From an uncultured bacterium (GTDB lineage: Bacteria > Bacillota_I > Bacilli_A > RF39 > UBA660): a stretch of 64,000 nt of DNA. Both the position numbers and the translations under genes were made by a program. The notes beneath the pieces are model-generated. The model saw only the letters and a list, made by a program, of their open reading frames with translations. It was not told the DNA's origin and searched no databases. The stretch covers positions 142,950 through 206,949 of the forward strand of contig CAMNUE010000002.1 in the NCBI GenBank assembly GCA_946560065.1. The letters are read 5' to 3'. Shown in pieces: positions 1 to 9,094 of the stretch; the stretch's first letter is position 1, and every line of letters begins with the position of its first letter.

Positions 1-67
1 TAAAAAATTGTTTATATCTCTCATCATCCGAATCAATAATTTTATATCTGTCATATTTTTTATACAT
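1..67 (-). CDS. Partial CDS running off the left edge (MYKKYDRYKIIDSDDERYKQFF...), unknown product of the integrated element
   Basis: Minus strand shows AAGGAGATACAAAA-ATG followed by an open frame to the window edge; good Shine-Dalgarno; not in the ORF track because truncated. Confidence 0.6.
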   Translation of the reverse strand, partial: MYKKYDRYKIIDSDDERYKQFF

Positions 68-83
68 TTTTGTATCTCCTTTT

Positions 84-102
84 TGACTTCTTTTTGTATA
101 CC
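84..102 (+). promoter_or_regulatory. Operator-like motif copy 1, TGACTTCTTTTTGTATACC
   Basis: Near-identical to copies at 1123-1141 and 1164-1182; lies just upstream of the left-edge gene. Confidence 0.55.
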
Positions 103-209
103 ACTAACATTATGACATATATATTTAGAGATAACAAGTTTTTTTATTATCGTATTTCTACTGAGTCTCACCATATTAAAATCAGCACCAATTTTAGGTG
201 CCGACTTCT

Positions 210-521
210 TTATAAACCAACCTTGTCCATTTTTTCAATCACATCAGTCATAGCGTCTATTGTGTAATCAAGGCACCCAGGATTCTCGATCAAACTATCC
301 AAAACGCCTCTGACACATTCAATTACGCATTCATATTTAACTGTATTTTGATCCATACTCTCAATATTCTCTTCTAATGCAAGGTTCTCCATTAAAATTT
401 CATTTAGACATTCCTGTATTCGTGATGTCTCAACCTCATTTAAAACACGATTTTCTTTCTTTGCTTTGTTCAAAATTCCTTTTACTATTCTCACGTTTGT
501 TCTAACTTCCATCAATATCAA
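210..521 (-). CDS. Hypothetical small protein of integrated element
   Basis: 103 aa ORF, charged helical protein, co-directional with neighbouring small ORFs. Confidence 0.6.
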   Translation of the reverse strand: MILMEVRTNVRIVKGILNKAKKENRVLNEVETSRIQECLNEILMENLALEENIESMDQNTVKYECVIECVRGVLDSLIENPGCLDYTIDAMTDVIEKMDKVGL

Positions 522-678
522 TCTCCTTTTCTTTCATCTTTTCTATTTTATCGACACATTGCTTCAAAATCGCAAGCGTCATTTCTTTGGGTATATCACC
601 CGTTTCTAAAACTACTTTGCAATCATCAGATGGATCAACTTGAATCGTTATTTCGATCTTGGTCTTTTTTTCGTTCAT
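502..678 (-). CDS. Small hypothetical protein (58 aa, MNEKKTKIEITIQVDPSDDCKVVLETGDIPKEMTLAILKQCVDKIEKMKEKEIDIDGS)
   Basis: Read by eye on the minus strand; stop overlaps the start region of the 210..521 ORF; below the ORF-track length cutoff. Confidence 0.55.
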   Translation of the reverse strand: MNEKKTKIEITIQVDPSDDCKVVLETGDIPKEMTLAILKQCVDKIEKMKEKEIDIDGS

Positions 679-786
679 TCATTAAAACCAGTCTCTTCAT
701 GTTTACACTCCTTTCAGGTTTTGCAACCCGCAAATATTGTATAAAATGAAGATTTTTCCTTTCTACTTTTTTCCATTATTTGGATA

Positions 787-1068
787 CTATTTTTGGGAAC
801 TCAGTTCCTTTTTTTCTTCTTCGGCATATTTTTTTACTTCTTCCTCTGTTAATCCTACATATTTGAGGAGCCTTTTTGAACTGATTCCATTCAACGTTGT
901 CTTCCCTTCTTTCTGTGCATCGGACATTTCTTTCGATAAAATAAATAATGCTTTTTCATGTCCACATGGAATAAAATTTCGAACATCGCTGATAGTTGCA
1001 TATCCTTTACGGATGATAGAATATCGAATAATATTCCTTTGGGGGCTTTTTTTTGTATTCCTGCTCAC
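787..1068 (-). CDS. Putative small DNA-binding protein of integrated element
   Basis: 93 aa ORF divergent from the HTH regulator; helix-rich (GYATISDVRNFIPCGHEKALFIL...). Confidence 0.5.
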   Translation of the reverse strand: MSRNTKKSPQRNIIRYSIIRKGYATISDVRNFIPCGHEKALFILSKEMSDAQKEGKTTLNGISSKRLLKYVGLTEEEVKKYAEEEKKELSSQK

Positions 1069-1122
1069 TTTGCATAATCATCTACCTTTCTACCACAAAA
1101 TAGTAACACTTTTTCTGCCGTT

Positions 1123-1182
1123 GGTCTACAAAAAGAAGTCACTACAGTTATTACTTATTTTTCTGACTTCTTTTTATAGACC
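1123..1182. promoter_or_regulatory. Divergent promoter region with inverted operator pair: GGTCTACAAAAAGAAGTCA (1123-1141) and TGACTTCTTTTTATAGACC (1164-1182)
   Basis: Arms are reverse complements at 18 of 19 positions, between the divergent HTH gene and 787..1068. Confidence 0.65.
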
Positions 1183-1239
1183 AGTCTTATTATTTTATGA
1201 TAGAATAAGAATAGTACATTTAGGAAAGGAGTGTATCTC

Positions 1240-1575
1240 GTGAAGAATAGTCTTAATTCAAATTACGATATTCTCAATAAATATATTGAGGACTATTGTA
1301 AGGAACATGAGATTTCCAAAAGAGAATTTGTAAAAGAAATTGGAATTTCAAGAAGGCATTATTTTGACATTAAAGAAAAGAAAGTGCCAATTACTAGCTA
1401 CATGTTGAAAAAATTTTCGAATTTTCTAGGAATTCCCTACAGCTTATTAAGCAACCAAATTATTTATGACGAAGATGATACGAGCGTTTTAAATGAAGTG
1501 ATTCAATTACTGCTTGATCTGGACGATCAGCAGCTAAAAGATGTAAAAAATTATATTTTAGACAAAAAGAACTAA
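1240..1575 (+). CDS. HTH (XRE-like) transcriptional regulator of integrated element
   Basis: HTH-like segment CKEHEISKREFVKEIGISRRHYFDIK; AGGAAAGGAG Shine-Dalgarno favours the GTG at 1240 over 1231. Confidence 0.7.
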   Translation: MKNSLNSNYDILNKYIEDYCKEHEISKREFVKEIGISRRHYFDIKEKKVPITSYMLKKFSNFLGIPYSLLSNQIIYDEDDTSVLNEVIQLLLDLDDQQLKDVKNYILDKKN

Positions 1576-1636
1576 AACATCGAAAAAAACAAGGCAATTT
1601 ATCTTTCTGACCGATTAAATGAGAGGAGAGATATTC

Positions 1637-2722
1637 ATGCCAGTATACCACGACGAAAAAAGAAATACTTATTATATATCCGCCTCATACACTGTTCGCA
1701 AAGGCGTATATAAAAAACTCGTTAGACGAGGCTTTAAAAAGAAAAAAGATGCTGTCCGAATGGAAAGGATTCTGATGGCAAATATCGAAGACAATGTACG
1801 AAAAATAAACAACATGTCCATGATCCTAGATGATTTGTGGAATGACTACTCAGAGTATATGAAACTTACTGAATGGAAAGAAAAAACAACTATCACAAAT
1901 ACAAATAAATATGAAAAACATATCAAACCCGTTTTCGGTCAAAGAAATGTCCTTCAAATTGAAAAAAAGGAAATCGTAGATTTCCATACAAAGTTAATCA
2001 ACCAAGGATTATGTAAATCAACCATAAACGGCATACATTCTGTATTCAGCGGTCTTTATACGTATATCAATGACGTATACGATATTGACTATCACCCACT
2101 CAGTAAAGTTGGATTTATCAAATGTAACCAGGAAGACAAGAAAAAGGAATTTGTCATTTTAGAAACAGAAGATTTTGTTCGATTCGTTGATGCAGTCGAA
2201 GATACCAAAATGAAATTGATATTCAGAACCTTTTATTCGACAGGTCTTAGAATATCCGAACTTCAAAATCTCAAATGGACAGATTTTAAAAAGAAATCAT
2301 TATGTATCCATAAAGTCACAAAATCAAAAAACAGCTATCGAATCGTTCCGATCGACCAGGAGTTAAACGACCTTCTCACAGAATTTAAACAAAAATGCAG
2401 TAAAGAAGACAGTTATACTCCAGATGCCTACATTTTCTTCGGAAAAAGTTTTCAAAATAAAATCCCTGATTATGTAATCAGAGATGTTTTAGAAAAAGCA
2501 TTAGATGATTGCGGATTGAAACGAATGACACCTCACGATTTCCGCCACACTTTCGTATCCATCTTGATCGATGCAGGATACGATGACACAACTATCGCAG
2601 AAGTCATTGGTGATTCTGTTTCAACAGTCCGTACAGTTTATGCTCATATGCTCCCTAAGAGGAGAAAATCAATTACCGAATTTATTGATAACTGTGTACC
2701 AAAAATCAATATTTCGGTATAA
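1637..2722 (+). CDS. Tyrosine recombinase / site-specific integrase
   Basis: Catalytic motifs TGLRISEL (Arg), TPHDFRHT (His-x-x-Arg) and VYAHM (Tyr); start chosen at ATG 1637 behind GAGAGGAGAG. Confidence 0.92.
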   Translation: MPVYHDEKRNTYYISASYTVRKGVYKKLVRRGFKKKKDAVRMERILMANIEDNVRKINNMSMILDDLWNDYSEYMKLTEWKEKTTITNTNKYEKHIKPVFGQRNVLQIEKKEIVDFHTKLINQGLCKSTINGIHSVFSGLYTYINDVYDIDYHPLSKVGFIKCNQEDKKKEFVILETEDFVRFVDAVEDTKMKLIFRTFYSTGLRISELQNLKWTDFKKKSLCIHKVTKSKNSYRIVPIDQELNDLLTEFKQKCSKEDSYTPDAYIFFGKSFQNKIPDYVIRDVLEKALDDCGLKRMTPHDFRHTFVSILIDAGYDDTTIAEVIGDSVSTVRTVYAHMLPKRRKSITEFIDNCVPKINISV

Positions 2723-2828
2723 AAAAGCGATATTTTTAGTATCATATTTCGTATCACGGCTATTTGAAAGATGAATTTATGCTTATAAACATTATGTTTT
2801 AGGCATATTACTAATTATTTACAATAAA

Positions 2829-4115
2829 CTATTTTTTAAGAACAATAACTTCTTTACCACCCATATATGGTTGTAATGCTTTTGGTACTTTAATACTTCC
2901 ATCTTCTTGATAATTATTTTCAATTAGGGCAATTAATCCACGTGGAGTAGCAACTACTGTGTTATTTAATGTATGTAAGTAATATGTTCCTTTTTCCCCC
3001 TTAGCACGAATACCTAAACGTCTAGCTTGAGCATCTCCAAGTGTAGAACAGCTTCCTACTTCAAAATATTTCTTTTGCCTTGGACTCCAAGCTTCAATAT
3101 CACATGATTTAACTTTTAAATCAGCTAAATCTCCACTACAACACTCAAGTTGTCTAACCGGAACATCAAAGTTTCTAAATATTTCAACAGTAAGTTTCCA
3201 CATCTTTTCATACCATTCCATAGAATCTTCTGGTTCACAAATAACAATCATTTCTTGTTTTTCAAATTGATGAACACGATAAAGTCCTCGCTCTTCTAGA
3301 CCATGACTTCCCCCTTCTTTTCTAAAACATGGAGAATAACTTGTCATATTGATTGGTAACTCATCTCTCTTAATAATTTGATCTTTAAATTTACCAATCA
3401 TACTATGTTCACTTGTACCAATTAAGTATAAATCTTCATTTTCTATCTTATACATCATAGCTTCCATTTCAGGGAAAGACATAACTCCAGTAACAACATC
3501 ACTATGAATCATAAATGGTGGAATTGCATAAGTAAATCCAGCATCTATCATATAATCTCTTGCATAAGCAATCATCGCTTCATGAAGTCTTGCGATATCT
3601 CCTAATAAATAATAGAAACCTTGTCCAGAAGTTCTTCCAGCAGCATCTTTATCCATTCCATTTACTCTTTCAATAATATCAGCATGATATGGAATTTCAT
3701 ACTCAGGAACTACTGGCTCACCAAACTTTTGAACCTCAACATTTTCTGTATCATCTTTTCCAATTGGTACTGAAGCATCCATAATTTGTGGAATAACCAT
3801 CATTTTATCTTTAATATCTTTAGTAAGCTTTTCTTGTTCTTCTTCCAACTCAGCAATTTCAGTTGCAGTTTTGGCAATCTCAGCTTTAATAGCTTCCGCC
3901 TCATCTTTCTTACCATCTTTCATCAACTTACCAATTTCACCACTAAGTTTATTTTTATCAGCTTTTAATCCATCAGCTCTAACTTGAACTTCACGAACTC
4001 TCTTATCTAATTCGTAAACTTCATCAACAAGTGGTAACTTTTCATCTTGAAATTTCTTTTTAATATTCTCCTTTACTAAATCTCTATCTTCTCTAATTAA
4101 TTTTATATCTATCAT
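2829..4115 (-). CDS. serS: Seryl-tRNA synthetase
   Basis: Coiled-coil N-terminus plus class II motifs (SPCFRKEGGSHG, LYRVHQFEKQEM, LNNTVVATPRGLIALIENN). Confidence 0.97.
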   Translation of the reverse strand: MIDIKLIREDRDLVKENIKKKFQDEKLPLVDEVYELDKRVREVQVRADGLKADKNKLSGEIGKLMKDGKKDEAEAIKAEIAKTATEIAELEEEQEKLTKDIKDKMMVIPQIMDASVPIGKDDTENVEVQKFGEPVVPEYEIPYHADIIERVNGMDKDAAGRTSGQGFYYLLGDIARLHEAMIAYARDYMIDAGFTYAIPPFMIHSDVVTGVMSFPEMEAMMYKIENEDLYLIGTSEHSMIGKFKDQIIKRDELPINMTSYSPCFRKEGGSHGLEERGLYRVHQFEKQEMIVICEPEDSMEWYEKMWKLTVEIFRNFDVPVRQLECCSGDLADLKVKSCDIEAWSPRQKKYFEVGSCSTLGDAQARRLGIRAKGEKGTYYLHTLNNTVVATPRGLIALIENNYQEDGSIKVPKALQPYMGGKEVIVLKK

Positions 4116-4126
4116 TTTTACTCCTC

Positions 4127-5044
4127 CTAAAATAAATTCTTTTCAATATTTTTATATAAAATTTTTTCAATTTCTTCATCATTATAATTTTCTTTTAATA
4201 AATTAATTAAATCATTTTTAACACTCTTATAATTAAATACTTCTCTATCTGCAATTTCTCCATATAAGGCAGTTGCAAATGTCATATCATCAGTAGATAC
4301 TCCAACACAATCAATTCCAAGTAACTCAACAACATGATTTATGTGTTTTAAATACTCACCTTTTATATCAACAACATCTTCACTACCTACAAATACTGAA
4401 TAGGAAACAAGACCAATAACTGGATTAAATTCCTTCAAAGCAAGTATTTGTTCATCATTAAGATTTCTCTCATGACTATATAAATCATAACAATTAGAAT
4501 GACTTGCAATTACTTTAACATCTTTTCCTAAAGCCTTCTGTTCTCTAAGTAACTCGACTGTATCAAAAAAAGTTTTTTTATTCATATGCGACATATCAAT
4601 AGAAATACCTAAATCAATAGCTTTAACAAGAAATTCTCGTCCAAGTTCAGTTAAACCATAATCTCCTCTATTACCCGAACCATATCTATTAGGATTATTC
4701 CAAACAAGTAGTATATTTCTAAGCCCTAATTTATATAGTTCCTCTAACTCCTTAGTATCTTTAATGTAGTCACACCCTTCAATACTAAATAACACTTTAG
4801 TATTAGGTAAATATTTTTTAAACAACTCAGTCGAAGCTTTAAACATATCTAAAACATTAATTTCTTTGTAATTCTCTCCCAGTTCCTCTTTCATTTCTTC
4901 AGCATTCATAAAATAAAGATTTGCTAATAATCCCGAGACATTATCACTATTATAATTTTTTATCCATTCTTCCAAATAACTATAATCATTTCGCAAATAA
5001 CACTGATAAATAACTGACAGCATATCATAATGCATATCTATCAT
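4127..5044 (-). CDS. Membrane dipeptidase (M19, renal dipeptidase-like)
   Basis: MIDMHYD, FSIEGCD, GSGNRGDYGLTELG, SHSNCYD motifs. Confidence 0.85.
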   Translation of the reverse strand: MIDMHYDMLSVIYQCYLRNDYSYLEEWIKNYNSDNVSGLLANLYFMNAEEMKEELGENYKEINVLDMFKASTELFKKYLPNTKVLFSIEGCDYIKDTKELEELYKLGLRNILLVWNNPNRYGSGNRGDYGLTELGREFLVKAIDLGISIDMSHMNKKTFFDTVELLREQKALGKDVKVIASHSNCYDLYSHERNLNDEQILALKEFNPVIGLVSYSVFVGSEDVVDIKGEYLKHINHVVELLGIDCVGVSTDDMTFATALYGEIADREVFNYKSVKNDLINLLKENYNDEEIEKILYKNIEKNLF

Positions 5045-5045
5045 A

Positions 5046-5891
5046 CTATCCCTCCTTTATAAATTCTTTTACTATTGATTCAATATCATCAATATCATCA
5101 TAATAAACGATATCTGAAACATTACAACAGCCCTTTACTAATCCTGATATTTTACTACCAGTCTTAGCAATAGCCAAAATTGGTATTCCAAGATTAACAG
5201 CTTCTTGAAGTTCCATACCCTGTCCAGTTGAAGCAGTACTCATCTCCGCAATAATAAACTTAGCATCTTTAAGTAAATTCATTGCTCTTTCATATCTTTC
5301 TATATCATTCCCCTTAAACTTCATCGTATCAAGTGGACTAGAAATAATAAACTTATTAGTATCAATATATGATTCTAATTTCTGATAAGTTTCAATACTT
5401 TCCTCACTAGAAGCAAGTACAGCTCCAGTAATTAATACTCTATTCTTATCTTTATCAACATGCTTTTTTAATACTTCAATTGCTTCTTCACGATGTAATC
5501 CTTTAATTACCTCAATCTTATTATATCCATATTCAAATAATTTATCTGTATCAATTAATATTTCAGGATTATAGTTTGTATCACTATCTCTTAAAGTAGC
5601 TGCATAAACAATCCTCGATATTCCTTCATAAAGAATTGCCCCTATACACATCATACAAGGTTCACATGATGTATAAATAGTCGAACCTTTCAACTCACCA
5701 TACAAATTCATATCCTTTGAAGCACTCTCTATCGCTGCAAGCTCTGCATGAGGGAACATACTTTTCCCAATCAAAGTTTCATCATCACTTCTACCAAGTA
5801 TTTTTCCATCTTTAACAATAATTGCTCCATAAGGAAATTTAGCATGTCTAGAAATATCTATTGCTATATCAATATATTCTTCATCTTGCAT
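5046..5891 (-). CDS. Bifunctional protein: N-terminal cytidine/guanine-type deaminase, C-terminal nucleoside 2-deoxyribosyltransferase-like domain
   Basis: Zinc deaminase motifs HAELAAI and CEPCMMC; C-terminal VLITGAVLASS...ISSPLD...AKFIIAEMSTASTGQGMELQEAVNLGIPILAIA. Confidence 0.8.
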   Translation of the reverse strand: MQDEEYIDIAIDISRHAKFPYGAIIVKDGKILGRSDDETLIGKSMFPHAELAAIESASKDMNLYGELKGSTIYTSCEPCMMCIGAILYEGISRIVYAATLRDSDTNYNPEILIDTDKLFEYGYNKIEVIKGLHREEAIEVLKKHVDKDKNRVLITGAVLASSEESIETYQKLESYIDTNKFIISSPLDTMKFKGNDIERYERAMNLLKDAKFIIAEMSTASTGQGMELQEAVNLGIPILAIAKTGSKISGLVKGCCNVSDIVYYDDIDDIESIVKEFIKEG

Positions 5892-5907
5892 CTAATCCCT
5901 CCTATAA

Positions 5908-6110
5908 CAAAAAAAGAACAGCAACCTAAGGAGTGCCAAAAGCACGGTGCCATCCTTTTTTTTAACTTAATTAGATAACGGTATCAACCGGATAAATATC
6001 ATCTATAGAGTAGATAAATAAGCATTTAATAATCGTTTTCACCAACCACGATTTCTCTAAAATTAAATAATCTTATTATTAGTTCTAATAATCGATTTGT
6101 TACTATTATA
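5908..6110 (-). promoter_or_regulatory. T-box leader (probably serine-responsive) upstream of deaminase-dipeptidase-serS
   Basis: Minus strand contains AAGGATGGCACCGTGC (T-box consensus), an apical GGTTGGTGAAAACG Stem I loop, and a terminator option AAAAGGATGGCACC...GGTTGCTGTTCTTTTTTT. Confidence 0.88.
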
Positions 6111-6183
6111 TTAAATTTATAATATTTTTGCAAGTAATTAAAAGTTATAAAATAATACAAAATAAATATTAAAGTTTATTTAT

Positions 6184-7374
6184 TTATTTATTTATATGAC
6201 AACTATTCCCCTTCTCATAATCCCTACTTAATTCTTTATATTCAATAACTGTTTTTGCATCAACCAAATCAGACTGTGTTTCAGGAAAACCTTTTTCTCT
6301 ATCAGTCATAGATATATAATACTTTGTTTCTCCATTACTATTTTCTATCTTAACATAAGCCTCAATTGGTTCTCTAAGTAATTGCATAAATAAATTAAAT
6401 TCAGAACCAGCATCATTGATAGGAATATAATAAGTACCTGTTGACCTATCAAAATCCACATCATCACAACTTATTTCTCCTTTTTCAACAGATTTTTTTA
6501 CTTTTTTGATTATTTTATTTGAAGCATAAACATAATAAGAATTACCAGCATCTTTTTTTGTTGCCTCAACATCTGAAATATTTTCATAAATATAAAGACA
6601 TAACCCAATTATTAAAAATAAAATAGCAAATATAAAAGCTGTTCTTTTTCTACCATACTCTTTCTCAGTAGCATTAGGAGTATCATCTTCAAATACTCTT
6701 CCATCATAGGTCTGATTACTAAATCCAATAAACGGTATCATAACAAAACCAAAAAACATCATAAGTAATCCACTAACTTTAAATTTTTCACCTAATTTAT
6801 AAAAAATATAAAACATAAAAATCTGACCAACACCAGGAACAAGTATAAGCAATCCTAGCATCTTTTTATTGATAGCCATCTCACTTAAAATCATTACATT
6901 ATATATTGGAACAAATCCTGCCCACCATCTTTTATTAGCTTTCATATAAAAAAGTGAAAGTGAATACATATACAAAAATACTAGTGAACTAATAATAGCG
7001 ACAGATGAAAAATTATTTCTAACTAAAGAGTCAATTGAAAAATTTCCACTAAAAAAAACTGTACCTAAATTTACCAACATAAATAAAAAGTAAACACCAA
7101 ATATCACATAAAAACAAACTGTCTTACTTCCTGTATTGTTCGCAATACTCTTAATTACAGTATTACTATTACCAGAAACATCACTCAAAATAAACTTTCC
7201 AGAACCAACTTGATATGAAGAAGCCTCTTTCTGCTCTTTTCCCAACATTTTTTTCATTGAAGCGTTATCTGGGTGATCATAATTTAGATTACCACACTTC
7301 ATACAATATCTAGAAGAAGCTTTCATCTCAGCACCACATCTAGAACAATAAATAGTATAATCTTTATTATACAT
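6184..7374 (-). CDS. Zinc-ribbon membrane protein, DUF5684/DUF805-like
   Basis: N-terminal CSRCGAEMKASSRYCMKCG zinc ribbon followed by multiple TM segments. Confidence 0.6.
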   Translation of the reverse strand: MYNKDYTIYCSRCGAEMKASSRYCMKCGNLNYDHPDNASMKKMLGKEQKEASSYQVGSGKFILSDVSGNSNTVIKSIANNTGSKTVCFYVIFGVYFLFMLVNLGTVFFSGNFSIDSLVRNNFSSVAIISSLVFLYMYSLSLFYMKANKRWWAGFVPIYNVMILSEMAINKKMLGLLILVPGVGQIFMFYIFYKLGEKFKVSGLLMMFFGFVMIPFIGFSNQTYDGRVFEDDTPNATEKEYGRKRTAFIFAILFLIIGLCLYIYENISDVEATKKDAGNSYYVYASNKIIKKVKKSVEKGEISCDDVDFDRSTGTYYIPINDAGSEFNLFMQLLREPIEAYVKIENSNGETKYYISMTDREKGFPETQSDLVDAKTVIEYKELSRDYEKGNSCHINK

Positions 7375-7509
7375 AATAACCTCCTACTATATACATAATA
7401 ATTATAATTCAAACTTAACAAAAAGACAATCGTATCAAAAAGAAAAGAATAGTTAATATTAAACAATTAATGACATCACCTTTTTAATTAATTACAAATA
7501 AAAAAGACC

Positions 7510-7770
7510 TTATTTGGCCTCTATAATTAACTTAATAGCAGTTCTCTCTTCGCCTTCAATTGATATATCTTGAAAAGCTGGGATACAAACTAAATTTTTA
7601 CCACTTGGTGCTACAAAACCTCTAGCAATCGCAATAGCTTTTATTGCTTGATTAAGTGCTCCCGCCCCTATTGCTTGTATTTCTACAGTACCTTTTTCTC
7701 TAAATACATTTGCTAAAGCCCCTGCTACACTATTTGGATTTGATTTACTACTAACTTTTAATGTTTCCAT
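7510..7770 (-). CDS. spoVS: Stage V sporulation protein S family
   Basis: METLKVSSKSNPNSVAGALANVFREKGTVEIQAIGAGALNQAIKAIAIARGFVAPSG is characteristic of SpoVS. Confidence 0.95.
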   Translation of the reverse strand: METLKVSSKSNPNSVAGALANVFREKGTVEIQAIGAGALNQAIKAIAIARGFVAPSGKNLVCIPAFQDISIEGEERTAIKLIIEAK

Positions 7771-7823
7771 GTCTTTCCTCTCTTTCTATATTAAATAATA
7801 TGAAATTTATATTTCTTTAGAAC

Positions 7824-7853
7824 AAAAAAAGAATGATTATTTTTAAATCATTC
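7824..7853 (-). terminator. Intrinsic terminator downstream of the VanW-family gene
   Basis: GAATGATTTAAAAATAATCATTC followed by poly-T on the minus strand. Confidence 0.7.
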
Positions 7854-7855
7854 TT

Positions 7856-9088
7856 TTATCCTTCTGTATACCATGTAGTTGCTATTTCACTCTTATCTAT
7901 TTCTACTCCATCCTTATAAGTATGTAAAAAAGTCTTATAACCCCTTGCTCCTATCTGAACTGACTCTGTAGAATAAGTCTTTCCCTCTTTGGCATTACTA
8001 TTAGACCAAAACTCTACATGAGCTTCACCGCCATTTGCGTAAGCCTTTATATATATAGGATATTTGTATGTATTTTTAAATTGAAAGTCAACATGCCAAC
8101 CACTAGAATAACTTGCAACAGTAGCATCAAGTCCTCCATCAACATAAACACTCTTTTTAGCATGTGGATATCTCTTAACAATCTCAAGACCTCCAAGTAA
8201 GGCAGCATCATAAACAGTAGTAGCTATTTGACAAACACCATTTCCTACAAACTCATAATAGAAAACATATCCTTTTTTATTATACGGACCTGCATATTTA
8301 TAATATGAAAAAACTTCTCCTGGCTCTACAACTGCCCCATTAATATAATTTAAAGCTGTTCTAAGATTAGTTGGTCTAGTACCTTCCCAAACATTAAACT
8401 TAGTCATAAAAGATGAAGTCATTGTATCGATAGTTTGATAACTTTCATTAGTATTAGAAGCAACCAAATCTCCAATTAATTCAATCTCTTTCTTATAATC
8501 AATATTAGTTAAAAACTCATTTACAATTTTTCCACTCTCACCAACATTAAGAGCATACCCATCAACACCCTTAACATACTTAACACCATCACTAGTATCA
8601 AAATATCCATCTACTGCTACAACATCGACAGTAGCTTTAAGATTATTTAAATAATCAACTAACTTTTGATCATCTACTTTATAAATAAATTTAAATTTAT
8701 TCTTCTCCTTCCCATTAAGAAATCGAAGTTTCTTACTATAACTAAGCTTATTTTGAAATTCTTTAATGGCCTCAATAGTCTTATCTTCATCTACTGTAAT
8801 CCCTAAATCATTAAAAGAGATTTCATAAACATTTGAATTAACTTTAAATTTTATTTTTCTTGATAAAATATACTCCTTATAAAAATCTATTTTTTCACGA
8901 GAATTCTTATAAGAATAACCACTCATATCAAACTCTTCAATATAAATATTAGGTAATATTATTGAGTCATACTTTTTTAATGATTTATAGTTATAGGCAA
9001 TTAACAAGACATAAGAAAAAATAAGAACACTCAATAAAACAATAAGTATAATTAATTTACTTTTTTTATCAAATTTCTTATTTTTCAC
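7856..9088 (-). CDS. VanW family protein with N-terminal TM and peptidoglycan-binding-like domain
   Basis: FSYYKYAGPYNKKGYVFYYEFVGNGVCQIATTVYDAALLGGLEIVKRYPHAKKS VanW signature. Confidence 0.9.
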   Translation of the reverse strand: MKNKKFDKKSKLIILIVLLSVLIFSYVLLIAYNYKSLKKYDSIILPNIYIEEFDMSGYSYKNSREKIDFYKEYILSRKIKFKVNSNVYEISFNDLGITVDEDKTIEAIKEFQNKLSYSKKLRFLNGKEKNKFKFIYKVDDQKLVDYLNNLKATVDVVAVDGYFDTSDGVKYVKGVDGYALNVGESGKIVNEFLTNIDYKKEIELIGDLVASNTNESYQTIDTMTSSFMTKFNVWEGTRPTNLRTALNYINGAVVEPGEVFSYYKYAGPYNKKGYVFYYEFVGNGVCQIATTVYDAALLGGLEIVKRYPHAKKSVYVDGGLDATVASYSSGWHVDFQFKNTYKYPIYIKAYANGGEAHVEFWSNSNAKEGKTYSTESVQIGARGYKTFLHTYKDGVEIDKSEIATTWYTEG

Positions 9089-9094
9089 ATTTCA

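Noticed and set aside
70-267. 65-aa + strand ORF
   Set aside because: Covers the promoter region of the left-edge gene and the 3' part of 210..521; no Shine-Dalgarno
737-1243. 168-aa Phe-rich + strand ORF
   Set aside because: Overlaps antisense a more plausible small gene (787..1068) and the divergent operator region; composition typical of spurious AT-rich ORFs
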